In this document: piece after piece, positions 15,910-25,234 of the stretch
How the letters are laid out: every line of letters begins with the position of its first letter
Numbering within the stretch: the stretch's first letter is position 1
Assembly: GCF_015711645.1 (NCBI RefSeq)
Contig: NZ_JABTEX010000002.1
Coordinates: forward strand, 1,798,001 to 1,862,000
Reading direction: 5' to 3'
Length of the DNA: 64,000 nucleotides
DNA from: Planomonospora sp. ID82291
Lineage (GTDB): Bacteria > Actinomycetota > Actinomycetes > Streptosporangiales > Streptosporangiaceae
Translations under genes and position numbers: made by a program
The notes under the pieces: generated by a model
Seen by the model: the letters and a program-made list of their open reading frames with translations, nothing else
Told to the model about the DNA's origin: nothing
Databases searched by the model: none

Positions 15910-16896
15910 GTGCGCATCGCCGTCACCGGCTCAATCGCGACCGACCATCTGATGACCTTCCCGGGCCGGTTCGGCGATCAGCTGATCGCCGACCAGCTCG
16001 ACCGGGTCTCCCTGTCGTTCCTCGTGGACGACCTGCAAGTCCGCCGTGGCGGCTGCGCGGCCAACATCGCCTTCGGCATGGGCTGCCTGGGCCTGTCGCC
16101 GATCCTGGTCGGCGCGGTCGGGGCCGACTTCGCCGACTACCGCTCCTGGCTGGAGCGCCACGGCGTCGACTGCGGCTCGGTGCACCTGTCCGAGACGTAC
16201 CACACGGCCCGCTTCCTGTGCACCACCGACACCGAGCACAACCAGATCGCGTCGTTCTACACCGGTGCGATGGCCGACGCCCGGCTGATCGAGCTGCAGC
16301 CGATCGCCGACCGCGTGGGCGGGCTCGACCTGGTGCTGGTCAGCCCCAACGACCCCGACGCGATGCTCCGGCACACCGACGAGGCCCGCCAGCGCGGGAT
16401 CCCGTTCGCCGCCGACCCCTCCCAGCAGCTCGCCCGCATGTCCGGCGAGGACATCCGCCTGCTGATCGACGGCGCCGCCTACCTGTTCAGCAACGACTAC
16501 GAGAAGGGCCTGATCGAGCAGAAGACGGGCTGGTCCGACGGGGAGATCCTCGACCGGGTCGGCGTCCGCGTCACCACGCTCGGGCCCAAGGGCGCCGTGA
16601 TCGACCGCAAGGGCGAGCCGTCGCTGCACGTCTCCCCGGCCCCCGAGCTCGGCAAGGCCGACCCCACCGGCGTCGGCGACGCCTTCCGCGCGGGCTTCCT
16701 GGCCGGCCTGGCCTGGGACCTGTCCCTGGAGCGCTGCGGGCAGCTCGGCAACCTCACCGCCACGCACGTCCTGGAGCGCGTCGGCTGCCAGGAGTACGAG
16801 CTCGGCCAGCAGGTGTTCCTGGAGCGCTTCACCGGCGCCTACGGCGCCGAGGCCGCGGCCGAGGTGGCCGGGTTCGTGCGCTGCCACCACCCCTGA
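15910..16896 (+). CDS. adoK: PfkB-family adenosine kinase
   Basis: Sugar/nucleoside kinase of 328 residues that phosphorylates adenosine to AMP in purine salvage. The opening VRIAVTGSIATDHLM, the RRGGCAANIAFGMG segment and catalytic DPTGVGDAFRAGF (about residues 251-263) closely match M. tuberculosis AdoK (Rv2202c) as I recall it. The GTG at 15910 has GAGGAGAAGG just upstream, which favours it over longer starts. Linkage to an A-type Fe-S carrier upstream and to cta/qcr genes downstream is as in mycobacteria. Ribokinase-type specificity cannot be fully excluded. Confidence 0.88.
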   Translation: MRIAVTGSIATDHLMTFPGRFGDQLIADQLDRVSLSFLVDDLQVRRGGCAANIAFGMGCLGLSPILVGAVGADFADYRSWLERHGVDCGSVHLSETYHTARFLCTTDTEHNQIASFYTGAMADARLIELQPIADRVGGLDLVLVSPNDPDAMLRHTDEARQRGIPFAADPSQQLARMSGEDIRLLIDGAAYLFSNDYEKGLIEQKTGWSDGEILDRVGVRVTTLGPKGAVIDRKGEPSLHVSPAPELGKADPTGVGDAFRAGFLAGLAWDLSLERCGQLGNLTATHVLERVGCQEYELGQQVFLERFTGAYGAEAAAEVAGFVRCHHP

Positions 16897-16911
16897 CCCT
16901 GCCGGGCCCGA

Positions 16912-16933
16912 GGCCGGTCCCCGCGGACCGGCC
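16912..16933. terminator. Hairpin between adoK and the CBS gene
   Basis: GGCCGGTCC-CCGC-GGACCGGCC, a perfect 9-base stem with a 4-base loop between convergent genes. Confidence 0.6.
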
Positions 16934-16951
16934 CCGGACCTCGCCAGGGAC

Positions 16952-17374
16952 TCAGGCCCTGGCGTAGACGCGGTGGACGAAGTCCGCGAGCTTGTCGTCC
17001 GGCAGGTTCTTGGCCAGGTCGGCCTCACTGATCATGCCGACGATCCGGCCGTTCTCGATCACCGGGAGCCGCTTGATCTGGTTCTGCTCCATCTTGGACA
17101 GGGCCTCCTCGACGCTGGCCTCGGCCGGCACCCAGACCAGCCCGGTGGCGAGCTCCCCGGCGGTGGTCCGCGCCGGGTCCCTGCCCTCGGCGATGCACTT
17201 CACGATGATGTCGCGGTCGGTGATGATCCCCTTGAGCCGGTCGTCGCTGCCGCAGATGGGCAGGGCGCCGACGTTCATCTCCCGCATGAGCTGCGCGGCG
17301 CGGTCGAGCGTCTCCTCGGCCTGGATGCACTGGCAGCCGGCGCTCATCAGATCCTTGGCGGTGTCCCCGTTCAT
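16952..17374 (-). CDS. CBS-domain pair protein
   Basis: Soluble protein of 140 residues made only of two CBS motifs (about residues 8-62 and 75-130), e.g. MNVGALPICGSDDRLKGIIT with DRD, and NQIKRLPVIENGRIVGMIS. CBS pairs bind adenine nucleotides and report energy state or redox, but the partner of this stand-alone unit is unknown. It is the last gene of a minus-strand run after cysteine desulfurase and the TusA-like gene, 64 bases downstream of the latter. The ATG start has GGGGGAG-type purines upstream. Confidence 0.9.
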   Translation of the reverse strand: MNGDTAKDLMSAGCQCIQAEETLDRAAQLMREMNVGALPICGSDDRLKGIITDRDIIVKCIAEGRDPARTTAGELATGLVWVPAEASVEEALSKMEQNQIKRLPVIENGRIVGMISEADLAKNLPDDKLADFVHRVYARA

Positions 17375-17438
17375 GGTGTCTCCCCCGAAAACGTGTGAAT
17401 GGCACTTCCGGGGGAGCTCTACCCACTTTCCGGACGAA

Positions 17439-17708
17439 TCAGTAGTTGCGCCGCACGTGGATCGCCCAGCCGCCCTCGGGGAGCTCGTGGCTGGCCACGT
17501 GGCGGTGGGACTTCAGCCGGCACCAGGCGGGCACGTCGGTGAAGGCCGCGGGGTCGTCGGCGAGGACCGCGACGACCCCGTTCAGCGGGACCTCGTTGAT
17601 CCGCTCGGCGAGCATGATGATCGGGATCGGGCACTTCTTGCCCAGCGCGTCGATGGTCAGCGCCGGCGGCTGGGCGGCCTCCTCGGCGGCCTGCCTGGAC
17701 GACGTCAC
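17439..17708 (-). CDS. TusA-like sulfur carrier protein
   Basis: Small protein of 89 residues of the TusA/SirA family. The sulfur-accepting cysteine sits in LGKKCPIPIIML, near residue 29. TusA proteins take persulfide sulfur from a cysteine desulfurase; here the desulfurase gene ends 22 bases upstream on the same strand. GTG at 17708 is chosen because GGAGGAG directly follows the desulfurase stop; a longer frame from 17849 would overlap that gene. The C-terminal half (WCRLKSHRHVASHELPEGGW) is well formed. The final sulfur acceptor is unknown. Confidence 0.85.
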   Translation of the reverse strand: MTSSRQAAEEAAQPPALTIDALGKKCPIPIIMLAERINEVPLNGVVAVLADDPAAFTDVPAWCRLKSHRHVASHELPEGGWAIHVRRNY

Positions 17709-17730
17709 GCTCTCACTCCCCGACTCCTCC

Positions 17731-18867
17731 TCACGACCTGACCCCGGCCTCCGCGCGGATCCTGCGCACCGTCTCCGGCAGCAGGGCGAGGAAGCGGTCG
17801 ACGTCCGCTGCGGACGTGCCCCGGGGCAGCGATACCCGGACATTCCCATGCGTAAGCACGCCCATGGCCTCCAGGACGTGCGATGGACGAAGCGTACTCG
17901 CCGTGCAGGAGCTTCCGGAGGAGACGGCGAAACCGGCCTTGTCCAGCTCGGTCAGCAGCGCCTCCCCCTCCACGTAGAGGCAGGAGAAGGTGACGAGGTG
18001 CGGCAGCCGCGCGACGGGGTCGCCGATCACCTCGACGTCGGGGACGAGCCGGGGCACCTCGGACCGGATCCGGTCGACCAGCGCCGACAGCCGGGCGCCC
18101 TCATGGGCCGACTCGGCCGCCGCGGCCCGCAGCGCGGCGGCCGCCGCGACGGCCGCGGGCACGTTCTCGAACCCCGGGACCCGGCGCCGCTCCCGATCGT
18201 CCTCCGGCAGCGGGCTGCGCCACCGGACGCCCTTGCGGACCGCCAGCACGCCGACGCCGGCCGGCCCGCCCCACTTGTGCGCGCTGGCGGTCAGCACCGA
18301 CCACCCGGCGGGCACGGGCAGCCGGCCCGCCGTCTGGGCGGCGTCCACCAGCAGCGGCACCCCCGCCGCGGCGCACGCCTCGGCGGCCTCGGCCACCGGC
18401 TGGACGGTGCCGACCTCGTGGTTGGCGCTCTGCAGGCAGGCCAGCGCCGTACCGGAGGCCGCGACCGCCGCGCCGAACTCCGCCGGATCGACCATCCCGG
18501 TACGGCCGACGCCCACCGTGACCGCCTCGCCGCCGTCGCGCTCGTGCAGGGCCGCGGCGTGCAGCACGCTGGAGTGCTCCACCGCCGAGACGACCAGGCG
18601 GTGGCCCGCCCGGCGCCGCCCCGCCAGGGCGCCCAGCACGCCCAGGTGGACCGCCTGGGCGCCGGAGGAGGTGAAGGAGACCTCGTCGGGCCGGGCGCCG
18701 AGCACCTCGGCGACCTCCTCGCGCGCCTGTTCCAGTAACATCCTTGCCCGGCGGGCCGGGCCGTACAGCCGTGCGGGGTCGGCCCAGCCGGCGTCGAGCG
18801 CCGCCACCAGCGCCTCGCGTGCCCGGGGGTGCAGCGGCTCGGTGGAGGCCGCGTCGAAGTACGCCAC
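17731..18867 (-). CDS. Cysteine desulfurase (class V aminotransferase fold)
   Basis: PLP enzyme of 378 residues that removes sulfur from cysteine as enzyme-bound persulfide. The start VAYFDAASTEPLHPRA is typical of NifS/IscS. The PLP lysine is in ASAHKWGGPAG (near residue 197) and the catalytic cysteine in SSGSSCTAS (near residue 322). GTG at 18867 is chosen because the conserved N-terminus begins there; the frame is open further upstream but unlike the family. It is followed by the TusA-like gene, forming a sulfur-relay pair. It is divergent from ctaC, with shared regulatory DNA. Confidence 0.92.
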   Translation of the reverse strand: MAYFDAASTEPLHPRAREALVAALDAGWADPARLYGPARRARMLLEQAREEVAEVLGARPDEVSFTSSGAQAVHLGVLGALAGRRRAGHRLVVSAVEHSSVLHAAALHERDGGEAVTVGVGRTGMVDPAEFGAAVAASGTALACLQSANHEVGTVQPVAEAAEACAAAGVPLLVDAAQTAGRLPVPAGWSVLTASAHKWGGPAGVGVLAVRKGVRWRSPLPEDDRERRRVPGFENVPAAVAAAAALRAAAAESAHEGARLSALVDRIRSEVPRLVPDVEVIGDPVARLPHLVTFSCLYVEGEALLTELDKAGFAVSSGSSCTASTLRPSHVLEAMGVLTHGNVRVSLPRGTSAADVDRFLALLPETVRRIRAEAGVRS

Positions 18868-18932
18868 GCCCCAATCGTCGCATCCCGCACGCCACAACCG
18901 GGGCCGGGAGGGGGACCGGGGGTGGTCCGCGC

Positions 18933-18973
18933 TAATGTGTCCCACAGCATAAAGCTGTGAACTGCATGCTGTG
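18933..18973 (+). promoter_or_regulatory. ctaC upstream region with three CACAGC half-sites
   Basis: CACAGCAT (18943-18950) is a perfect inverted repeat of ATGCTGTG (18966-18973), and a third half-site GCTGTG (18954-18959) lies between, so two nested palindromes exist. TAATGT at 18933-18938 could be the -10. The cluster lies 60-100 bases before the ctaC GTG and about the same distance from the divergent desulfurase start. Candidate operator, regulator unknown. Confidence 0.45.
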
Positions 18974-19034
18974 AGTCTGAATAAACGACCGCCCAGGAGC
19001 GACTCTTGGGCTTCATCTGTGGGGTAGGCGATCC

Positions 19035-19832
19035 GTGAGTCCGACCCGCCGTTCTGCACGGCGTCCGTTGGCCCGCCGCCGGGTGCCACGCACTGCCGCT
19101 CTGGCGCTGCTGCTGGTGTCCGCGACGGCGTGCAGTGCCGAAGACTGGTCCCGAGGCGGCATGCCGGAAGGCGTCACCAAGCAGGCCGAGGCCGTCCAGA
19201 GTCTGTGGAACGGATCCTGGATCGCGGCTCTGGCCACCGGCGCGGTCGTGTGGGGCCTGATCCTGTGGTCCGCCGCGTTCCACCGCAAGCGGAAGAACTC
19301 CGCGGAGCTGCCGCCGCAGGTGCGGTACAACCTGCCGATCGAGATGCTCTACACGATCGTGCCGCTGATCATGGTCAGCGTGCTGTTCTACTTCACCGCC
19401 CGGGACCAGAACTACATCAACGAGATGTCGGCCACCCCGGACGTGAAGGTCAAGGTGGAGGGCTTCCAGTGGAGCTGGCGCTTCACCACCGAGGCGGGCG
19501 GCAAGCAGGTCCAGGTGATCGGCCGGCCCGCGGACAGCTACATGGCCGCCGAGGCGCCGGAGCTGATGCTCCCGGTGAACAAGCGGATCGAGTTCGACCT
19601 CGTCTCGCCGGACGTCATCCACTCCTTCTGGGTGCCGAACTTCCAGTTCAAGCGCGACGTGATCCCGGGCGTGCAGAACAAGTTCCAGATCGAGACGACC
19701 AAGGAGGGGACCTTCGCGGGCCGCTGCGCCGAGCTGTGCGGCGTGGACCACAGCCGGATGCTCTTCCGCGTGAGGGTCGTCTCCCAGAACGACTTCGACA
19801 AGTACATCGCTAGCCAGGCGGGTGCCCAGTGA
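19035..19832 (+). CDS. ctaC: Cytochrome c oxidase subunit II (CuA subunit), lipoprotein
   Basis: Membrane-anchored aa3 oxidase subunit that receives electrons at the CuA centre, 265 residues. An N-terminal signal ends in a lipobox (VSATAC, Cys at about 33), expected for actinobacterial CtaC. Two transmembrane helices (about 55-77, 98-120) precede the cupredoxin domain. CuA ligands are visible in [11 protein letters not shown] and [12 protein letters not shown] (about 232-243). The GTG at 19035 lies near GGGGTAGG. It overlaps ctaD by four bases (GTGA), giving a ctaC-ctaD-ctaF operon. Confidence 0.96.
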   Translation: MSPTRRSARRPLARRRVPRTAALALLLVSATACSAEDWSRGGMPEGVTKQAEAVQSLWNGSWIAALATGAVVWGLILWSAAFHRKRKNSAELPPQVRYNLPIEMLYTIVPLIMVSVLFYFTARDQNYINEMSATPDVKVKVEGFQWSWRFTTEAGGKQVQVIGRPADSYMAAEAPELMLPVNKRIEFDLVSPDVIHSFWVPNFQFKRDVIPGVQNKFQIETTKEGTFAGRCAELCGVDHSRMLFRVRVVSQNDFDKYIASQAGAQ

Positions 19833-21490
19833 CCGCACAGATCCAGGCCGGCGTCTCCGCGCCGGTGCCGACCCGCAAGGGGTCGATCATCGCGAAGTGG
19901 GCGTCGTCCACCGACCACAAGGTGATCGGCAACCTCTACTTCATCACCTCGTTCGTGTTCTTCCTGATCGGCGGCGTGATGGCGCTGGTCATGCGGGCGG
20001 AGCTGGCCCAGCCGGGCCTGCAGTTCACCAGCAACGAGCAGTTCAACCAGCTGTTCACCATGCACGGCACGGTCATGCTGCTGATGTTCGCCACCCCGCT
20101 GTTCGCCGGCTTCGCCAACGCGATCATGCCGCTGCAGATCGGCGCGCCCGACGTGGCGTTCCCGCGGCTGAACATGGTCAGCTACTGGCTCTTCCTGTTC
20201 GGCAGCACCATCGCCCTGTCGGGCTTCTTCACCCCGAACGGCGCGGCCAGCTTCGGCTGGTTCGCCTACACCCCGCTGTCGAACGCGATCAGCTCGCCGG
20301 GCGTCGGCGGCGACCTGTGGATCGCCGGTCTGACCATCAGCGGCCTGGGCACGATCCTCGGCTCGGTCAACTTCATCACCACGATCATCTGCATGCGCGC
20401 GCCGGGCCTGACGATGTTCCGGATGTCGATCTTCACCTGGAACATCCTGCTCACCTCGATCCTGGTGCTGATGGCCTTCCCGGTGCTGGCCGCCGCGCTG
20501 CTCGCGCTGTTCGCCGACCGCAAGCTCGGCACGCACATCTTCGACTCGGCCACCGGCGGCGCGCTGCTCTGGCAGCACCTGTTCTGGTTCTTCGGCCACC
20601 CCGAGGTGTACATCATCGCGCTGCCGTTCTTCGGCATCGTGACGGAGATCCTGCCGGTCTTCAGCCGCAAGCCGCTCTTCGGCTACATCGGCCTGGTCGG
20701 CGCGACCATCGCCATCGCGGGCCTGTCGATCACGGTGTGGGCGCACCACATGTTCCCCACCGGCCAGGTGCTGCTGCCGTTCTTCTCGTTCATGACGTTC
20801 CTGATCGCGGTCCCGACCGGGGTGAAGTTCTTCAACTGGATCGGCACCATGTGGCGGGGCCACCTGTCGTTCGAGTCGCCGATGCTGTTCACGGTCGGCT
20901 TCCTGGTCACCTTCCTGTTCGGCGGCCTGACCGGCGTCATCCTGGCCTCCCCGCCGCTGGACTTCCAGGTGACGGACTCCTACTTCGTGGTGGCGCACTT
21001 CCACTACGTCGTCTTCGGCACCGTGGTGTTCGCGATGTTCGCCGGCTTCTACTTCTGGTGGCCGAAGCTCACCGGCAAGATGCTGAACGACGCGCTCGGC
21101 AAGTTCCACTTCTGGACGCTGTTCATCGGCTTCCACTCCACCTTCCTGGTCCAGCACTGGCTGGGCGCGCAGGGCTTCCCGCGCCGCTACGCCGACTACA
21201 GCCCGATCGACGGCTTCACCGACCTGAACATGGTCTCCTCGGTCGGCGCGTTCCTGCTGGGCGCCTCCACGCTGCCGTTCCTCTACAACGTGTGGAAGAC
21301 GGCCAAGACCGCGCCGAAGGTCACCGTGGACGACCCCTGGGGCTACGGCAACTCGCTGGAGTGGGCCACGTCCTGCCCGCCGCCGCGGCACAACTTCACC
21401 TCGCTGCCGCGCATCCGGTCCGAGCGCCCCGCGTTCGACCTCAACCACCCGTACGCCCCGGCCCCGCGTGAGCTGGAGGAGGTCCGATGA
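19829..21490 (+). CDS. ctaD: Cytochrome c oxidase subunit I
   Basis: Catalytic haem a / haem a3-CuB subunit of the aa3 terminal oxidase, 553 residues with twelve transmembrane helices. The haem a ligand is in MHGTVMLL, the CuB/Tyr crosslink motif in [18 protein letters not shown] (about residues 251-268) and the His pair in VWAHHMF. The C-terminus ends in a cytoplasmic tail ([11 protein letters not shown]). It overlaps ctaC and ctaF at GTGA and ATGA junctions. The oxidase is expected to form a supercomplex with the bcc complex encoded at 23.6-27.2 kb. Confidence 0.97.
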   Translation: MTAQIQAGVSAPVPTRKGSIIAKWASSTDHKVIGNLYFITSFVFFLIGGVMALVMRAELAQPGLQFTSNEQFNQLFTMHGTVMLLMFATPLFAGFANAIMPLQIGAPDVAFPRLNMVSYWLFLFGSTIALSGFFTPNGAASFGWFAYTPLSNAISSPGVGGDLWIAGLTISGLGTILGSVNFITTIICMRAPGLTMFRMSIFTWNILLTSILVLMAFPVLAAALLALFADRKLGTHIFDSATGGALLWQHLFWFFGHPEVYIIALPFFGIVTEILPVFSRKPLFGYIGLVGATIAIAGLSITVWAHHMFPTGQVLLPFFSFMTFLIAVPTGVKFFNWIGTMWRGHLSFESPMLFTVGFLVTFLFGGLTGVILASPPLDFQVTDSYFVVAHFHYVVFGTVVFAMFAGFYFWWPKLTGKMLNDALGKFHFWTLFIGFHSTFLVQHWLGAQGFPRRYADYSPIDGFTDLNMVSSVGAFLLGASTLPFLYNVWKTAKTAPKVTVDDPWGYGNSLEWATSCPPPRHNFTSLPRIRSERPAFDLNHPYAPAPRELEEVR

Positions 21491-21882
21491 AGGTTCAGGG
21501 CTGGCTGTTCATCCTCGTGGGCGTCTTCTTCGCCGCGGTGGACGTCGTCTACTGGTTCTGGTCCAAGGAACCGGTCGGCACGACGGCGATGGCGATCTCG
21601 GTCGGCTTCGCGCTCATGATCGGGTACTACCTGATGTACACCGCCCGGCGGATCGGCGACCAGCCGTCGGACGACAAGCAGGGCGAGATCAGTGACGACG
21701 CGGGCGAGCTGGGCTTCTTCAGCCCGCACAGCTGGTGGCCGCTCTTCGTCTGCCTGGCCGTCGCGCTCGCCACGGTGGGCCTGGTCATCGGCTGGTGGCT
21801 GTTCATGATCGGCGTCTTCGCGATCATCATGGCCATGATCGGTTTCGTCTTCGAGTACTACCGGGGCAACTTCTCGCACTGA
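21487..21882 (+). CDS. ctaF: Cytochrome c oxidase subunit IV (actinobacterial type)
   Basis: Small membrane subunit of the aa3 oxidase, 131 residues with four transmembrane helices (about 3-23, 34-52, 82-100, 104-124). The acidic loop [26 protein letters not shown] is the actinobacterial CtaF hallmark. The ATG overlaps the ctaD stop. It needs no cofactor; its role is structural within the bcc-aa3 supercomplex. Confidence 0.93.
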   Translation: MKVQGWLFILVGVFFAAVDVVYWFWSKEPVGTTAMAISVGFALMIGYYLMYTARRIGDQPSDDKQGEISDDAGELGFFSPHSWWPLFVCLAVALATVGLVIGWWLFMIGVFAIIMAMIGFVFEYYRGNFSH

Positions 21883-21922
21883 GCGCACTGAGCGCGCCGA
21901 ATGCGCACTGAGCGCGCCGAAT
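21883..21922 (+). repeat. Two exact 20-bp tandem repeats after ctaF
   Basis: The unit starting GCGCACTGAGCGCGCC occurs twice with no gap immediately after the ctaF stop, followed by a partial GCGC. No coding role is seen. Confidence 0.8.
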
Positions 21923-21970
21923 GCGCGGAGAGGCCGCCCGGGCGTCGCCGCGACGCCCTCCGGACCGCGG

Positions 21971-22007
21971 AAGCGGGCCGTGGAATTCCCTCCACGGCCC
22001 GCTTTTT
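21971..22007 (+). terminator. Intrinsic terminator of ctaCDF
   Basis: Perfect 14-base stem AAGCGGGCCGTGGA / TCCACGGCCCGCTT with a 6-base loop, followed by five T residues (22003-22007). This is one of the few hairpins in the window with a true U-tract. Confidence 0.9.
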
Positions 22008-22114
22008 GGATTTATTTGAGGTTTGTTGATCACTCGCGTATCTCTGCGACGTGCTCGCCCGCTTACTCCGGGTAATAACGGAATCTGGAGACAGGCCGGG
22101 AAGAGGGAGCTCAC

Positions 22115-23395
22115 GTGCGGCAGGCGATCCGTGGTTCGACCTATGGGCCGGGGCTGCTCGCCCTGGCGCTGGTGGTGTCAGGTCCGGCGGCCGGCGCCGC
22201 CGCGGGCACCGGGGGGGCGACGGAGCCGCCCGGGCGGGCCGGTGCGGCCGCACCGCAGGCGGTGCGCGAAGACCCCGCCGTGATGGTGATGCCTCCCGAC
22301 GGCGGCGAGGGGGTGCCGACCGACACGACCGTTCTGGTCGGCGTCCGGGGAGGGACCCTGAAGAAGGTCGCCGTGCGGGCCGTGCGAGGCTCCGGGGGTG
22401 CTTCCGGGGCGGCGCTGCCGGGCGTGCGGAGCGCCGACGGCACCCAGTGGCGGAGCCGGGGGACGGCCGCTCCCGGGACCACCTACGAGGTCACCGTGCT
22501 GGCGGCCGATCCCGGAGGCGGCACCACGGAGACCACCAGCACCTTCACCACGGTCCGGGCCCGCGAGGGATTCGCCGTGCAGAGCCTCCTGCCGCACCGG
22601 GACCACACCGGGCTCACCGTGGGCGTCGGCATGCCCATCATGATCACTTTCGACCGGGACGTCACCGACCGGCTCTCCATCGAGCGCAACCTGCTGCTGC
22701 GCACCTCCAGGCCGGTGCACGGCGCCTGGCACTGGTTCGACGACCGGAACGTGCACTTCCGGCCGAAGCGGTTCTGGCCCGCCCACACCCGGGTCCGCCT
22801 GGAGGCGCGGCTGTCGGGCGTGCGCGGCGGCGCGGGCCTGTACGGCAGGCGCGACCACGTCCTGGACTTCAGGATCGGCCGGTCCCAGATCACCTCGGGC
22901 AGCGTCCGCGCCCACCGCCTGACGGTCCGGCGCGACGGCGAGGAGATCCGCCAGATCCCGATGAGCGCGGGACAGGGCGGCGTCTGGAAGTACCACACGA
23001 CCAGCGGCGTCCACCTGGCCATGTCGCGCGAGCCGGTGACCATCATGATCTCTCCCGGCATCGGCCCCGGGCAGCCCGGCTACTACCGCAAGACCGTCTA
23101 CAACACCGTGCGGATCTCCAACAGCGGCGAGTACGTGCACAGCGCCCCGTGGTCGGTCGGCTCCCAGGGCCGGGCCAACGTGAGCCACGGCTGCGTCAAC
23201 GTCAGCCCGGCCGACGCGCGCTGGTTCATCGACAACACCCTGATCGGCGATCCGATCGTCATCACCGGCTCGCCCCGCGAGCTCGAACCCACCAACGGCT
23301 GGGGTCACTGGCAGGAGGACTGGGCGCAGTGGACCCGGTGGAGCACGCTCAAGGGCTTCACCACCGAGGGGATCGGGTCCTCCGCCGGCCAGTGA
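22115..23395 (+). CDS. Secreted L,D-transpeptidase (Ig-like plus YkuD domains)
   Basis: Cell-wall enzyme of 426 residues forming 3-3 peptidoglycan crosslinks. A signal peptide (about residues 1-31, hydrophobic LLALALVVSG) is followed by two Ig-like modules (about 50-150 and 155-250: TTYEVTVLAAD, VGVGMPIMITFDRDV) and the YkuD catalytic domain, with HSAPW and SHGCVNVS holding the catalytic His and Cys (about 359). The C-terminus (GWGHWQEDWAQWTRW) is typical of actinobacterial Ldts. GTG at 22115 follows GGGAG. It lies between the oxidase and bcc operons, convergent with qcrB. Confidence 0.94.
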   Translation: MRQAIRGSTYGPGLLALALVVSGPAAGAAAGTGGATEPPGRAGAAAPQAVREDPAVMVMPPDGGEGVPTDTTVLVGVRGGTLKKVAVRAVRGSGGASGAALPGVRSADGTQWRSRGTAAPGTTYEVTVLAADPGGGTTETTSTFTTVRAREGFAVQSLLPHRDHTGLTVGVGMPIMITFDRDVTDRLSIERNLLLRTSRPVHGAWHWFDDRNVHFRPKRFWPAHTRVRLEARLSGVRGGAGLYGRRDHVLDFRIGRSQITSGSVRAHRLTVRRDGEEIRQIPMSAGQGGVWKYHTTSGVHLAMSREPVTIMISPGIGPGQPGYYRKTVYNTVRISNSGEYVHSAPWSVGSQGRANVSHGCVNVSPADARWFIDNTLIGDPIVITGSPRELEPTNGWGHWQEDWAQWTRWSTLKGFTTEGIGSSAGQ

Positions 23396-23516
23396 GGGCG
23401 GGCACGGCGCCCCGCCGGATCGGTTCCGGCCGGAGCGGCACGTCACGATCCCGCCGACCGGCCCTTCCCGCGTCCTCGGAACCGTTCCCGCACCCCGGGA
23501 GGGGACGGGAACGCAG

Positions 23517-23549
23517 GAGGGCCCGGGCGGATGATCCGCCCGGGCCCTC
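23517..23549. terminator. 16-bp stem terminator between ldt and qcrB
   Basis: GAGGGCCCGGGCGGAT (23517-23532) pairs perfectly with 23534-23549, effectively a 14-base stem with a tight loop. It serves the convergent transpeptidase and qcr operons. Confidence 0.8.
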
Positions 23550-23575
23550 TTCCCGCGTCGTGCCGCGCCGGTCCG

Positions 23576-25234
23576 TCAGTGGATGGCGGGCTTGTCGTCC
23601 TCGCCGGCGCCGACGGCCGCGTGGCCGTGGCCCTCACCGTGGCCGTCGTCCAGCGGGATCTTCTCGCCGCCGTAGGCGGCGCTCATCTTGGCCCGGAGCC
23701 TGCCGATGGGGCCGCGCAGGGCCTTCGGCGGGACGTCGCCGGAACCGTTCCCCGAGCCGTTCCCGGTGCCGGGGAGCGTCGGGACCGGCTCCTTGCCGCG
23801 CATGTGGGCCTCGATGTCCTGCGACGGGGGCACGTGGACCTCGATGTACTCGCCGTGCGGCAGGCGCTTGATGACGCCCGACTCCACGCCGTGCCCGATG
23901 ATCGCCGCGTCCTTGCGCTGCAGGCCGAGGCAGATGCGGTAGGTGACGACGTAGGCGATGGCCGGCGCCACGAAGACCAGGACCCGGCCCACGTAGGTCG
24001 TCCAGTTCAGCGAGACGTGCAGGACCCAGGAGAGCTCGTCGTTGGCGCCCAGCAGCCACAGCACGCCGTAGAACGTCATCGCGGAGACGCCGATCGAGGT
24101 GCGGTGCGGGTTGTTGCGGGGACGGTCCACGACGTGGTGCTCGCGGTTGTCGCCGGTGATCCACCGTTCGACGAACGGGTACAGCGCCAGGCCCGTCATG
24201 ATGAGGCCCATCGGGACCAGCGCCGGGATCAGCACGCTCAGCGGGATCGTGCCGCCGCCCTGCCCGAACAGGTTGACCTCCCACGAGGGCATCAGGCGCA
24301 GCGCGCCCTCCAGGAAGCCCATGTAGAAGTCGGGCTGCGAACCGGCCGAGATGTCCGCCGGCGTGTAGGGGCCGAACAGCCAGATCGGGTTGATCTGGGC
24401 GAAGGTCCCCAGCAGCGCGATGACGCCGAAGGTGAACATGAAGTAGGCGCCGGCCTTGGCCATGAAGGCCGGGTAGAACGGCGCGCCCACCACGTTGTTG
24501 TTCGTCCGGCCCTTGCCCGGCATCTGGGTGTGCTTCTGCACCCACATGAGGATCATGTGGGCGGAGATGAGGCCCAGCAGGATGCCCGGGATGAGCAGGA
24601 TGTGCAGCGAGTAGAACCGGGAGATGACGTCCTCGCCCGGATACTCGCCGCCGAACAGGAAGAACGTGATCCAGGTGCCGACCAGCGGCAGCGAGATGGC
24701 CACGCCCTCGGTGATCCGCAGACCGGCGCCGGAGAGCAGGTCGTCGGGGAGGGAGTAGCCGGTCAGGCCCTCCAGCAGGGCCAGGGTCAGCAGGAGCACG
24801 CCGATCAGCCAGTTGAGCTCGCGCGGCTTGCGGTACGCCCCGGTGAAGAACACGCGGAGCATGTGGACCATCATGCCGGCCACGAACAGCAGGGCCGCCC
24901 AGTGGTGCATCTGCCGCATGAGCAGGCCGCCGCGGACGTCGAAGCTGATCTCCAGCGCGGAGGCGTACGCCGCCGACATGCCGATGCCCTGGAGCGGGGC
25001 GTAGGAGCCCTCGTAGATCACGTGCTCCATGCTCGGCTTGAAGAAGAACGTCAGGAACGTGCCGGTCAGCAGCAGGATGATGAACGAGTAGAGCGCGATC
25101 TCGCCCAGCAGGAACGACCAGTGGTCCGGGAACACCTTGCGGAGGTTGCGCCGCATGAAGTTCCCGGCGCCCAGTCGGTCGTCGAGGAACGAACTGGTGC
25201 CGGCGATGGGCTTCGGAACGGTTGCGGTGCTCAT
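23576..25234 (-). CDS. qcrB: Cytochrome bc1-aa3 complex cytochrome b subunit
   Basis: Dihaem membrane subunit carrying the quinol oxidation and quinone reduction sites, 552 residues, the long actinobacterial form. Haem-b histidines are visible in QMHHWAALLF and in the following helices (MMVHMLRVFFTGAYRKPRE). Residues 71-95 hold YEGSYAPLQGIGMSAAYAS, the segment that recurs in CobS at 4.5 kb. The C-terminal 120 residues are hydrophilic and His/Gly rich (ending GAGEDDKPAIH). It overlaps qcrA by four bases. QcrB is a well-known drug target in mycobacteria. Confidence 0.96.
   Translation of the reverse strand: MSTATVPKPIAGTSSFLDDRLGAGNFMRRNLRKVFPDHWSFLLGEIALYSFIILLLTGTFLTFFFKPSMEHVIYEGSYAPLQGIGMSAAYASALEISFDVRGGLLMRQMHHWAALLFVAGMMVHMLRVFFTGAYRKPRELNWLIGVLLLTLALLEGLTGYSLPDDLLSGAGLRITEGVAISLPLVGTWITFFLFGGEYPGEDVISRFYSLHILLIPGILLGLISAHMILMWVQKHTQMPGKGRTNNNVVGAPFYPAFMAKAGAYFMFTFGVIALLGTFAQINPIWLFGPYTPADISAGSQPDFYMGFLEGALRLMPSWEVNLFGQGGGTIPLSVLIPALVPMGLIMTGLALYPFVERWITGDNREHHVVDRPRNNPHRTSIGVSAMTFYGVLWLLGANDELSWVLHVSLNWTTYVGRVLVFVAPAIAYVVTYRICLGLQRKDAAIIGHGVESGVIKRLPHGEYIEVHVPPSQDIEAHMRGKEPVPTLPGTGNGSGNGSGDVPPKALRGPIGRLRAKMSAAYGGEKIPLDDGHGEGHGHAAVGAGEDDKPAIH

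Noticed and set aside
17709-17849. Longer TusA-like protein starting at 17849
   Set aside because: It would overlap the cysteine desulfurase C-terminus, and the GGAGGAG before GTG 17708 marks a proper start.
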